The translations under genes and the position numbers were made by a program. Shown piece by piece: positions 23,207-35,100 of a DNA stretch of 64,000 nucleotides. Source of the stretch: Tolypeutes matacus. Its lineage: Eukaryota; Chordata; Mammalia; Cingulata; Chlamyphoridae. Below the pieces are notes generated by a model. It worked only from the letters and a program-made list of their open reading frames with translations, ran no database searches and was not told the origin of the DNA. The stretch lies in contig JAKSZT010038599.1 in NCBI GenBank assembly GCA_026826555.1, positions 1,415,066 to 1,479,065 of the forward strand, written 5' to 3'. The stretch's first letter is position 1. The number at the start of each line of letters is the position of its first letter.

Positions 23207-23965
23207 AAGCCGACAGATGAATTGGGGAAGGAGACAGTTAAAAAGACTAGTCCTATACCGTGTAGTTTCATTTATAAGCATAAAATGGGTTATAATTTTC
23301 CCAGGGCTTCCATAAAAAAGTTTCTCAACTAGGGATCTTGAAACAATAGAAATCAACTGTCTCACAGTTCTGGAGTCCAGAATTCCTAAATCAAGGTTTT
23401 GGCAGGGCTATGCCCTCACTGAGTTCTGTAGGGGGTGTCCTTCCTTCTCCTTCCTATTTTCTGGATTGTAGATTTATCAATTCTATCCCTTCCTTCTCCA
23501 TCTTCACATGTCCTTCTTTCTGGTATCTGTCTGTCTCTGTGTCCAATGTCCTCTTCTTATAAGGACACCAGTCCTATTGGACACAAGGTCCACCGTAATC
23601 CAGTTTGTCCTCATCTTAACTGATCACACGTTCAGAGACTCTATTCCCAAATAAGATCACATTCATGGGACCCTGGGTTAGGACTTCAACATATGTTTTG
23701 GGGGGACACAATTCATTCCATAATACTGAGCAGAACTGATCTATGCTTTTAGAGGTCAGTGGTTCCCTGTGGGGTCAGTGGCAGGAAGTGGGACTGAGGG
23801 GAGACCTGGGAAGGCTGAGAATATTCTGTGTTTTGATCTGGATGTGGGTTACATGGACATATTCAGTTTGGAATGATACAAGCAACTTCCTGTGTTGATA
23901 CATGCACCTCTCTATACATATTCTATATGTATATTATACTCCTATAAAAAGTGTTTACAAAAAAA
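23207..23965 (+). mobile_element. Old L1M 3' end, interrupted by an MLT1 LTR
   Basis: 23745-23965 reads as the end of an ancient L1: 'ttctgtgttttgatctggat', 'gggttacatggacatattca', 'atattatactcctataaaaa'. A short upstream piece (about 23225-23290, 'tagtttcatttataagcata') fits the same L1, with the LTR at about 23300-23735 between them. Confidence 0.6.
23300..23735 (-). repeat. MLT1-type LTR, antisense
   Basis: Classic reversed MLT1 phrases: 'ctgtctcacagttctggagt', 'cttataaggacaccagtcct', 'ccaaataagatcacattcat', 'taggacttcaacatatgttt' and 'ggggggacacaattcattcc'. Diverged, shared placental age. Confidence 0.85.
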
Positions 23966-24839
23966 CACACACAAAAAAATTCACTCCTATTTTAGCTTTC
24001 ATAAAGTTATTAGCAATGTGTATTTTTATAAGCTATCTAAAGATATATAGAGCATCACTTGTAAAAGAGCGCCTTCTAAACCATTTACTTTAGCAGTTTA
24101 TGACTCTTAGCTTTTCTAAAATATGCAAATGTCCATTGTGGAATTTTCTTGCTTTCATAATATATACTCCTCTCTGCATCACTGAAGGAATCTGGACAGT
24201 AACTTAGCCAAAACCCAATAGTTACAGATTGAGTTTATCAGTATACAACTTTTATTTTGCACATAAACAATGACTAAATGTTCTTGTAAATATAGGAATA
24301 TACATATACAAATATTCAACATATGCTCCTGCTTTTCTGAAAGGTTTTAAAATAAAAAGCAATAGGTAACTAACATATTTTTTAATTCTTACTATTGTAA
24401 AGGGCATAAATACTGCTATTTTCCCCTCCAAAGCTCAGAACCAAATTAGAGATAGTAGAAAGAGGAAAATGGAAATCAAAATACCACCTCCATTACTGAT
24501 AAAGTAGCTTGAGTTAGACACACTTAATTCCCTAGACACAGGAAGTAGGATCAACTGCATGCCTTCACCCACAGGGAAGTAACGTGCTCAGACCCTTTTA
24601 GTGCAAGACCAAGAAAGCAGAACAGAACATATCCTCTCTGCCATCAACCATACTCATGGCCAGTTCCTTCTCCCAAACTTACCAGTCAGTTAAAACATTT
24701 TTCCTCCTCTGGAGAGGAGTGAGGACTGGAATATCACCTAGTTCAGTTCCTACAATTTGGAAATATGATGCCAAAATTGCCATTTATAGAGTAAAAAGAA
24801 TTATACACCTGAAAGAGAAATTAGTTGCCATCTTGTCCA
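23966..24839. other. Unannotated AT-rich sequence
   Basis: No gene or named repeat. A 66-codon frame (24656-24856) runs into the MIR remnant and is not credible as a gene. Confidence 0.4.
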
Positions 24840-24960
24840 AAACTTTCAAAATGTGACTTAAACATCTGAAGCACAGAGATGTTCAGGGATAATTTTTAAG
24901 AAGACATAGCTAGTAAGGGACTTGAACTAGTATTAGAATTTTTTCCTAATTTATTTTAGC
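24840..24960 (+). repeat. MIR remnant
   Basis: 'catctgaagcacagagatgt' ... 'agacatagctagtaaggg' ... 'cttgaactagtatta' follows the MIR order (cagagaggttaag, cagctagtaag, gaacccag). Diverged. Confidence 0.55.
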
Positions 24961-25115
24961 CATTATTTAGCAAATACTAAATATATGCTAGGACATCAAA
25001 CTGAACCCCAGAGATAAAATATTAGTCAACACAGTGCCTTAACTTCACAAATATTGAAATCTAAAGGAGGATACTATAAAGCAAATAAGTAATTAAGATG
25101 TTTTCTTAAATAGTT
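24961..25115 (+). repeat. L2-like LINE remnant
   Basis: 'atatatgctaggacatcaaa', 'ccccagagataaaatattag' and 'aatctaaaggaggatactat' echo the L2 3' end (tactatgtgccagg, ggggatacaa, gagctcacagtctagt). Low identity. Confidence 0.45.
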
Positions 25116-28100
25116 GTAATGAAAATATTACATTGTATTTAGAAAACATGAAACTAGTTTCAGGGAAAAATTCTGAAAGTAAAGACATATCTCAGCTAAG
25201 AGCTGAAGATGAATTGAGTGATTGAAGATGAATTGAGTAATTGAAGAAAAGTTGGGATGGGAGCTGGGATTAGGGGCAGTGGCAAGGGAGCAGTTCACAT
25301 TCGTAGATGTGAATATAGTTAATCTCATCTCTAGTATAGAGATCCAGGAAGTAGGTAACATGTGACAAGCAGTTGGGAAAGTGAAAATAAACATATCATT
25401 TATTAACTGTTCCCTACACCAGAATGTGTTTCTAAGAATTTTCACTGGAAAATGTGTGAAAAAAATCAAATAGGACCTAGAGGAGCACAATCTGCACATT
25501 CATGAAAGTCCATAAGTGCACAGTATCAGAAAATAAGCTGACAGAAAAGATATTCATAGGAGGGTGAAATGGTCTGTTTTGAGAGACAGAGAGAGGGAGG
25601 GAGGGAGAAAGATTCACACTGACACCAGAATGAATATTTACATACACCTGTGGCTTCAGATCCTCCCTAGAGCTGTATTAGGTGCTTCTATTTCCCATCA
25701 GTTTCAAACTGAGACTTTATTTAATTACAAATCTCTGATTCCTGGAACAATCATTCTCTCTCTGTATGCAATAAAAGAAACCCACCTTACTGAGTTAATG
25801 TAAATATATCTTTTCCCTTAAGACCAAAGAAGAATAAATAATTAAAAATGGTGTTTGAATTTTCACCTTTGCCTCAACATCATAGCTGACATATTCCAAG
25901 TGATTAATTCTTAATCCATTATTGGTTTATATTTAAGTACTTGTACATAATGTTTGTACATATATATATATATAAAATCTGCACACACACACACTACACA
26001 TCCCTACACACATATATTTATAAGGAGAGAGAGATTCAAAAGATAAATTAATATGTGTTTGAACACCCATACATGCACTCATATAAATGGAACTAATAAT
26101 TTTAAATGAAGTTTCTGACGTTAATATTTCCTTACAATGTCTATTTTCAGCATGGCCCTAATTGACAGTGAAGTCCAGTACATGATTTCTTGGGAGAAGA
26201 AACCATCATTTTTCTTTTCATTTCATTGGGAAGCTGTCATTCACTATTTCAATTGTTTAATAATCAAGAGGGTGGATGTAGACACACTTTGATTAATGGG
26301 TTTTAACAACATGATAATTATGTTGTCTAACTTGAAACTTTATTCCATAATTCACCAGGTGTTATGGTTCACACTTCTGAAATATAATTTTGAAGGTTGG
26401 ATGAGGTTAGATGAAGGAGAGTAAGAAATGTCGACATGCATATCCTTCCTGAATTTGACTCCACTTCTGATTAATGATAAAGAAAAATACTAACAATTGC
26501 CATGGACCATGTTATTCCTAATCCTAAACATGAGACACATGCTCCTTTATGATCTGAACACAGGACACATTTCCAGTTTCATCTTTTATGTCTGCAGATG
26601 CAGTGCAATAGAACCCAAAACTCAAATGCCAGCTCAGGCCTCTCTGTTGTTACTCAGTCTAGTTCCTCCTGATTCTCTTGCCTACATCAGTATAAGCTCA
26701 GAGTTCATATCATCTTAAATTATCTTCAAATCCTCCAGGCAGAGTTTTCTGTTCCTTCCTTTCTGCTCCTGCGGCACAAAGCAAATATATCATTTTAATA
26801 TACTTAATACTCAAAACATTTGATTACCTGGAAAATACCCACATTATATAAAGCTTGTTAAGAGTATGTAGTTTGACCAACTATAATTGTATTTTCAACA
26901 TACAGCTTGGGAGTGCTTATCATATATAGGTATCTGATTGCTTCAAATTGAATGAATGAACAATAAATCAATGAATCAATGAAAAATCAAAATAAAATTG
27001 TAGTGAGAACAAAAATTATCTAATTGGAAGCTGAAAGAATGGGAGATGATGGCCACAGATTGGAATTTCTGAGTGTACATATTACATATATCAATGTGGC
27101 ACTGGAAATTTGTGTCTCACAGAAAGCTGAGATGAAGGTAATCAGAGCTGAAAAGATCAATTATTTTTGAGGTTAAGATGCTTTCATTTATATTTTCATA
27201 TTTAATGATAGATGGAGTTGTAAAAGTGAGGGAAACTGTGAGCCAGATTATGTTTGCCTTTGGTTAGTCACACAAAATAATAAAAAAATAATTAGTAAAG
27301 AATGCGGTGGGTTTGGATCTGATGAAAACGAAAAAAAAAAAAAAATTTTAGTTTTCCTCACTTAAACAAATTCCTTCTTTCAAAGAATTGGACCCTGAGA
27401 AGATGTTTATCTTTCTTGTGGAATGCACTCTCCCACAGGTGGCTAATCAATATACAGGTATGGCAATCTCTTTATGGAGCTCACATAGGAACATGGCTGA
27501 GCTTAAGATCCAACTGACATTTTGGAACCCAGCGAGGGTTTTAATGTCAGGCGTTTGGGATCCATTTTCCCTTGTCATATAAAAAATACTCAAGTTTATT
27601 AAAGGGAAGATAGGGCTAAAATAATATATTTTCTCACGCGCTTTGCTGTAAAATATGCTTCCTTCTGAAACACACAGGAGGGCAGCACCAATATAAAACC
27701 ATAATTTTGAACTATTTGACCAAATTTTATATCATAGATATTACTAGTATCATAGTTAATAACAGGCTTTTTGCCACTGTCTAAGAGGGACTATGATTTA
27801 AGTGTTCTACTGAAGATCCCTGCAAATTGTTAGCTGTCTACCAGAAAAAGTAATCCTAAGTATTTACTCTAGTTTTTAAAAGAATATATGAAATTAGTTT
27901 TCCACATCATAAACATTATATATTTTCATTCAAAGAGGCCATGAAAATGCAGGTATCCTTGCCATCTTGAAAAATGATTTCCATATCCATGATGGTATTT
28001 TAGTGTCAATTTTCCATCTTTTCTGATGTCCTCCGTCATCACAGCTTCACCCCATCCCTGGTTACAAGGTTATGCACACAAAAAATATAATTTTTTGACC

Positions 28101-28410
28101 ACAGACTCATGAGACAGACAAAATACTTGGCTCTGTATTTGCCATATTGTAAATATAAAATAAATATTAAATGAAATTTCTTATGAATTCATCTACTTAA
28201 CCTCCTTGTTCCTCAGTAACAATAAAAGAAAGGAGAGATAGATTACTTTTCATAAACATATGTTGAAATAAGTATTAGCTGCTATCTATATAATAACTTG
28301 CTTTTGTGAGGTTGCATTTATAAGGTGTCTTTTCCTTATTTCTAACGAAAAAAAAAAAAGATCAAGAAGCAGCCAAAATAAATAAACTAACAAACAAAAA
28401 TGCAAAGTGG
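25116..28410. other. Unannotated intergenic sequence with simple repeats
   Basis: 3.3 kb without a recognisable gene. Contains a GA-rich stretch (25578-25610) and short '(ta)n' and '(ca)n' runs (25960-25995). Open frames up to 123 codons (25128-25499, minus) show no motif that I know. Confidence 0.4.
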
Positions 28411-28415
28411 GGGTA
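28411..28415 (+). repeat. Target-site duplication, left, of ERVL-type provirus
   Basis: gggta here and gggtg at 30785-30789, one mismatch, immediately outside TG...CA termini. Confidence 0.7.
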
Positions 28416-28826
28416 TGTGATGGTTAGGCTAAAGTGTAAACTGGATCAATGCAGCCCAGTTGTTTGGTCAAGCAAGCTCTGGGCTCATTGTAATACAAGG
28501 ACATTTCATGGACTTTAATCATTAGTAGCTGATTGCATATATGGCTGATTACATCCACAGTAATGAGTGATGTCTCATCCAATCAGATGAAGGCTTTAAA
28601 AGGGGAAGTAATTTCAGGAGAGAGAGAATTCCCATTTCTATTTCAGATGGCCAGCATCTTGTGGGAACTCATGAAGGACTTTCATCAGAGTCCCTGGTTT
28701 ACAGCCCGCCCTGTGGAATTTGGACTTGTGCATCCCCAGGGTCATATGAGATAATTTTATAAAATTTCATACTATTTACTGATATCTTTTGGTGGTTCTG
28801 TTTCCCTAGAGAATCCTGATTAATAA
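28416..28826 (+). repeat. 5' LTR of ERVL/MLT2-type provirus
   Basis: Begins 'tgtgatggttaggctaaagt' and ends '...gaatcctgattaataaa'. Contains 'gttgtttggtcaagcaagct', 'atccaatcagatgaaggctt' and 'ggttctgtttccctagagaa', the layout of ERVL-associated MLT2 LTRs. A complete solo relative lies at 44096-44532. Confidence 0.88.
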
Positions 28827-28830
28827 AGCT

Positions 28831-28848
28831 TGGTACTGGGAGTGGTTC
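28831..28848 (+). other. Primer-binding site of ERVL-type provirus
   Basis: 'tggtactgggagtggttc' directly follows the 5' LTR. TGG opening plus GGAGTGG is what a tRNA-Leu 3' end would prime, as expected for ERV-L. Slightly decayed. Confidence 0.7.
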
Positions 28849-30635
28849 TCTGGAAACAGAATCTTTAAAATGGGATTTCTAAATTGGTTCTGGGACTTTT
28901 GCAATTGGATCTCTACTCTGATTAGATTCAAGGGCACTAATGACTCTCTTTCCAATAGTCAATAGGCCCCTGACAGTCCATGGCATGAGCAGGCAATGAG
29001 ATATGCAAAATATGACTACTTTCATCCTTATAAGAGGCAAGCATCTGGGTGAGAGTTTTTAACACTTTAACGGAGTTTTGTGGCATTATAAGGTACAATG
29101 ATTTTAACTGGCAAGAGTGATATGAATGTTTCTATGTGTGCTCTGAAAGAAAATCTTGTTTCATGCTGCTTGGGATCTCTGAAAACCAGACTCAGAGTCT
29201 CATTGTATGAGTAGCAGAGTTACAAAGGAAACAAAATATCAACCTCACAGAATGTCTGCTATTAAAGTGAAGGCATTGATTGGGACCCTGAGGATTGGGA
29301 TGGAGACAGATGGGTTGATGATGATAATGGTGGAGATAATGAAACCCTAAATTCTGCTGAGACTTTGCCAGATAAACCTGTCATGGTCTGTCCTGTGCAG
29401 ACCACCCACTGTCAAGCTTCCATCACCCAACCTCCAGCCTGCCCCAAGGAGTCCATATCTCCTCCCTGCCCTGAAGAAACCATCACCCAACCTCCACACT
29501 GCCCTGAGGAGTCTGCCATCCAACCCCTGCTTGAAGAGATTAATCCTGTCTCACCAGATGAAACTGTAAGGGAATGCCCTGAGGTAAATAGCTTGTAAAA
29601 TATTTCTAATTCTTCTCCTTACCCACCCTCACCATCCCTCTTCTCTTCCAGACCTAAACTAGTCTAAAATCACAGCAGGCCCTCAAAGGTGAAGTACAAA
29701 GTATGACACTTGGGGAAGTACAATACACTCTAAAAGAACTGTAAGAGTTTTCCAATTTATACAGACATAAATCAGAGAAGATATGTGGGAATGGATATTA
29801 AAGGTATAGGATAATGGTGGAAGGAATATAAAGTTGGATCAGGCTGAATTTATTGATATGTGCCCACTAAGTAGAGATTCTGGATTCAACATTGTAGTTC
29901 AAGGGGATTCAAAGGGCTCTAACAGTTGGTTTGGGTGGCTGGCTGAAACATGGACAAAAGATGGCCTACAATACCTGAGGTTGAGATGCCCGATTTACCC
30001 TGTTATGCTGTAGCTGAGGGGATCCAAAGAATTGGAGATTATAATGCTAGAATGGAGTCACCATTTAAGACCTGTCCACCAACCCCAGGAATGTCCAGTG
30101 GACATATCTTTTACCAAGACTATGAGGAATAAATTTGTGAGACTAACTCCACCTTCTCTGAAGAGCTCTGTGGTTGCTCTTCTCTGTGGGTCATATATTA
30201 CTGTTGGAACTGCTGTCATGGAACTAAAATCCTTGAACAATATTGGGCTAATCAGATCTCAGGGTGGCAGAAGCCAAGTAGCAGCTTATAATAACCAAAG
30301 ACAAGGTGGGCATGGCAATCACAATGAAAAGCAGACTCAAAGCAGCAATCAAGAATCTGAGTCACATAGAGCAATGGCATTGGCTAATAGATCGTGAGGT
30401 ATATAGAAGTAAAATAGATGGGCAGTCTAATAAATTCCTACTTGATCTGTAAGAGTAGAAGAGTTCTAGGTCATGTGAACAAAACTCTAACTTGAATTAC
30501 AGAAACAGAGAGTCACGCCCCTTAATCAATTCCCAGACTTGAGACAGACCTGAGCCCTTTGAATGAGGAGAAGGCCAGGTCCTCTTGGGAAAGGATCCTC
30601 TTATAGTGCCAAAAATTCTATACTGTTAATCTTCC
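28849..30635 (+). pseudogene. ERVL-type internal region with gag-like remnants, no pol
   Basis: Internal part of the provirus. One frame (29365-29598) is proline/cysteine/glutamate rich, with three near-repeats of a C-P-(K/E)-E-(S/T)-I-(S/T) theme. A later stretch (about 29890-30397) resembles the C-terminal part of ERVL gag and is broken by stops and frame changes near 30007 and 30132. No protease, reverse transcriptase or integrase motif is visible, and the region is far shorter than an ERV-L genome. Inference: a gag-only, MaLR-like non-autonomous or pol-deleted provirus. Confidence 0.65.
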
Positions 30636-30784
30636 TTCCTTCATTGGAGCCCCTGGTTTACAGCCTGCCCTATGGAATTCGGACTTGTGCATCCCATGGT
30701 CACATGAGACAATTTTATAAAATCTCATACTATTTACAGGTATCTCCTGTTGGTTCTATTTCCCTAGAGAACCCTGCTAAAACA
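30636..30784 (+). repeat. Partial 3' LTR of the ERVL-type provirus
   Basis: Only the last 150 bases of the LTR are present ('cattggagcccctggtttac' to 'accctgctaaaaca'), matching the end of the 5' LTR. The first roughly 260 bases are deleted. Followed by gggtg, the right target duplication. Confidence 0.85.
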
Positions 30785-30789
30785 GGGTG

Positions 30790-31516
30790 TAAATTTAATT
30801 TTACCTTTCCAAGGATATTATCCCTGTCAAAACAACAAAAGCATCAAATGGATTGACTACAAAGTGATTAAATATAAATAACATGCATTGTACAAAATTA
30901 TGAAAATAGAGGAAATTCTTGAGTGTAAAATTAAAACCAAGACACAATATAAATAATTAAATTAGTACTAACACCACCCAAAATTAGCATATCAGGTTTT
31001 TTTTTTCTTCATCACAACACTGTTTTTATTCATTTAGGTTAAATTTTTATAGAAGTTTAAAATCCATTCAGAACAATGCATTAATCTTATGTGTAGAGCT
31101 CAATTTTTATTAATAAGCTCATCCATATAACCATCATTCAAATCATGATATAGAATATTGCAAGCAACCCAGAAGCCACCACATGTCTCCTCTCAGTTAT
31201 ATACATCATGAGGCTAATGCCAATTCTGTTGTTCTCACTTGCATTCTGCACTTTATATGAATGGAGGCATATATTATATACTCTGTTTTTGGCTTCCTAT
31301 ATTCAGAATTCTGTCAGTTTCATCTCCAATGTTGCATATACAACATTAGTTTATTATTTTTATTACTTAAAACATTCAGATTCATGAGGTATTGATTCCA
31401 TTTTCTGGAGATTACAAAGTAATGCTTTTGTGAACATGTATGTCTTCTGTGGCTCATTTCTGCTGGTAATACAATTAGAAGTAAAACTGCTGAGACATAG
31501 GGTCTGCATAAGAGAC
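30790..31516 (-). mobile_element. AT-rich sequence with probable antisense old L1
   Basis: 30790-31010 unassigned. 31020-31510 reads like antisense ancient L1: 'aacccagaagccaccacatg', 'gaatggaggcatatattata', 'tgcttttgtgaacatgtatg', 'aaaactgctgagacataggg'. Assignment rests on these phrases only. Confidence 0.45.
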
Positions 31517-32100
31517 TGTATTAGTCAACGAAAGGGGTGCTGATGCAAAATACCAGAAATTTGTTGGCTTTTATAAAGGGTATTTATTTGGGGTAGAAGC
31601 TTACAGTTACCAGGCCGTAAAGAGTAAATTACTTCTTTCACCAAAGTCTATTGCCACGTGTCGGAGCAAGATGGCTGCTGACATGTGCAACGGTTCAGGC
31701 TTCCTCTTCCTCTTAAGGCTCCTTGGTTCAGCTTCTTCCAATATCAGTTATAGGCTGGGATACATCTTGTCTCTCTTGGGGCTTGATTCTCTCCAGGCTC
31801 AGCTGCTCTGCTCTCTCCAAAAGGCCATCTGTAAACTATCAGGCAAATAGCTCATCTCTCTTCCCAGGTCCTCTGCTGTGTCTAATGGAGCCTTCTCTCT
31901 TTCCTCACATATCTGCTTCTCTGTGTGCTTACTTCTCGGGCTCCAGGATAAAAACTCCAACTAACTCCTCTGCCTCTCTGCCTTTTCATTTTCTCTGTGC
32001 CCACCCTTGGTGGGCAGGGACTCAACATTCTACTTACATGGCCTGATCAAAGCCTTAATCATAATTTAATCAAGTAATGGTGAATTTCCAGTTACTCCAT
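31517..32100 (-). repeat. MST-like MaLR LTR, antisense, truncated
   Basis: Starts 'tgtattagtcaacgaaaggg' and continues 'tgctgatgcaaaataccaga', 'tggcttttataaagggtatt', 'ctccaactaactcctctgcc' and 'ggtgggcagggactcaacat'. It is the reverse of the LTR type at 14708-15359. Its U3 side breaks off near 32100. Confidence 0.85.
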
Positions 32101-35100
32101 TTCATCAAAAATTTATACTGTCAGTGTTCTGTTGCTGTCTATTTGTTTCATTTTGTTTTTGATTATGGTGTATCTATAGTAGCATTTCATTGAGTTCCCC
32201 AATGGGTAATTATATCACTCTAATTTTCTTATAATTGTTGGCCATTGTACATACTCTTAGGTCAAATGCCTGGTCCAGACTTGTGCTCATTTTATTTTTG
32301 TTGTTCTCTTTTCCTTTTCTTTTTATTTATGGGAGGTATTCATTTTTTTTTTTGGCCGGGTGGGCAGGAACAGATGAAATTTTACATTTGATTTTGAAAT
32401 AAATTCAAATTTATCTTAAAGCTGCATATACCCTTTCTCTATATCTGCCAGTTATTTGTATTTTGCCCCATTTTCTTTCTTATTTTCTCTCCCCTTAATA
32501 TATGGTTATTTAAGTTTCTGTATATTTTTTCTCAAACATTTGGGAGTTGGAGGTGTCATGCTCCTTTACCCCTAAATACTTGTAAATTTCCTAAAAACAA
32601 GGACATTGATTCATACAATAACATTATAGTTATTAAAATTATAAAAGCCAACATTGGTAGGATCTGAAAAATGTCCCAATATAACTCTGGTGAATGTGGC
32701 AATCCATAATCATGCATTGTACTTTGTTGACATATCTGTTTAGTTATTTCAACTTTTCTTTGTATTTTTAGACATAGGCAAACTTGAAAAGTATAGGTCA
32801 CATACATTTAAATGTCTCAAAATATTATTCTTATTTTCAGATTCTTCATTCCTTCCGGTATACATGCTTCAAAAGGCTATTATTGTTTCAGTATTACAAT
32901 TGCCCCTTAAAAGTTTCTCCTAGAATGGGTCTGTCAATGAAAAATTTGTATGGTTTTATTTATTGGAAAAATTTTGTTTTATATTTATTTTTGAAAATAT
33001 GTTTGCTTGTTACAGAAATACAGTTTGAAATTATTTCCCCTTCACTTAAGTTTCTTTTGTTAAATATAAGCTGTCAGTCGCCTTGAATATACTATCTTTT
33101 TTAGCAGACTATTTCTATGATTTTTACCTTGTTTTTTTGATTAAACAGTTTAATTCTGATATGTTTGGATGTAATATTCTTCAAGTTATGCATTGATGTA
33201 TTTCTTCCTATTGAAAATTTGCATCCAATATCTTTATAATTTGCTTTTTCTTCATTCACATGCTCCTTTCTTTCTGGGCCTTTAATTACATGTATGTTAG
33301 GCCTCCCATCCCCATATACTATATTCCTGTGATGGTCTTTTCTGATTTCTATTTTCTTCTGTTTGTACTTTAACATTTATTATTTCTACTAATTTCTACT
33401 AATTTATCAATGCTATATTCTGCTGTGTTTAACTTCCGTTTAATTCAAGTACTTTATTCTTTCTTTCAGTTATTATGTTTTTCCATTCTATGATTTCCAT
33501 TTATTCTTTCTCTAGCACAGGGGTTCTTGACCAGGGGTCAACAGATCCCTAAAGATTTCAGGGGGTCCATGAGCTTGAATTGAAAATTCAAAAAAACATT
33601 ATTTTTGTAGGGATATGTGGGTGTGAGTGTGATATATTTATTAAATAATATACAGTATAGTGTGGACTTAGTAAGGGGTCCGTGGTTTTCACCTGACTGG
33701 CAAAGGGATCCGTGAAATAAAAAAGGTTAAGAACCCCTGCTCTAGCAGAATACTCCATTTTCTCTCTGTTTTATTGAACAAGTTAATATTAATTATAATT
33801 ATTTTTAAGGCCTGGGTCTGATAACCGAATCATATTTTAAAGTTTCTGTTTTCTGTCACTTTTTTCTCTTGCTTTTTAAACTTCATTTTGACCTTTCTCC
33901 TAATATGGCTGTAATATTATGTTGAATGTTAGTGATTGTGTATGAAAATTTATAGAAGCACTACATTTTTTTCTTTCCATTTTTTTTAAGAGAATGTAGT
34001 TTCTTCTACTTTTCAGAGAGCTTAAAGGAAAATCACTTTGAAAGAGTTGAGACTGTTAACTTCTTTGTTTTTCCTTATTCTTTGAAAGAAGCTCTTCAAA
34101 AACAATAATGAAAATATGAGGTGTTTATCAGGGTCTCTTTACTCTGGCAGACATGCCATTCAAAATTTTACCCTTTCAGCACTATAAGAATGTCAAATTT
34201 TTTTTTTTTAATATCATCTTGCTAGTTATTATATGCTTTCTACAACATGATTTGTAAAACTTAGAATTCAGTAGATGCCCTGAGAATAAATAGTGCACAA
34301 AATTTAATTCTCAATTTTGTTGTATGTTCCGTTTTTTCTATGATATGACCCTTCATAGGCTGTTTAGTAGTTGTGAATGCCAATTTTGCCATCCCAGTCT
34401 ATTGAGATTCCCAAAAGTTCTAGGCAGCTGCTTTTTCCTTTTTCTTAGGTTTTATCTTAATTATCACACATTCAGTGAGGCTTTCCTGGTTACTCAAAAT
34501 AAAATAGAATTCTCTAGTTTAGATTTCTTTTTACCAAAGAATCTTTAAAATATATATCTTCACATTATTTAAGCATTAATCAATATCTCTAAAAATCATA
34601 GTCATTTACTTTATTTCACCTGAACAGATAATATTTTGTTTATTGTTAAATCTCCAATGCCTTTAACAGTGCCTGTCATTGTAGGCAGTTGGACATAATT
34701 ATTGACAAATTGCCGACAACACAATTTAAAAGCAGAATTTTCATCTACAGCAAATGGCTCACTTTTTTTTCCTTTTGTATAACATACTATATTTTCTCTC
34801 ACTGTATTTTTCCCTTTAGCTTTCCCAGATGTCCAATCCTTATTTTCAAAAGTGTTGTTATTATGTTTCTATGTATATTTTTGTTGTGATTACAATGCTT
34901 GGAGTTTGTTAGAAAATATGTCTTCAAATGTTAATTTTCCTGCCCAAATATCTGCCTTAGCACTTTTGGGGACTCTAATCATCTGTGTATTCCATAACTA
35001 CATTTTTTCCACCTTCCACATTCTACAGGCCACTGTGGATCTGTTCTTATTGTTTGTTTGATTCAACATTTATTTCTCTCTGTATTCAGTATGCTTGGAT

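Noticed and set aside
25128..25499. 123-codon minus-strand frame
   Set aside because: No motif, no start context or homology; random expectation in 64 kb of AT-rich DNA.
31723..32046. 107-codon frame rich in serine and leucine
   Set aside because: Lies wholly within an antisense MaLR LTR.
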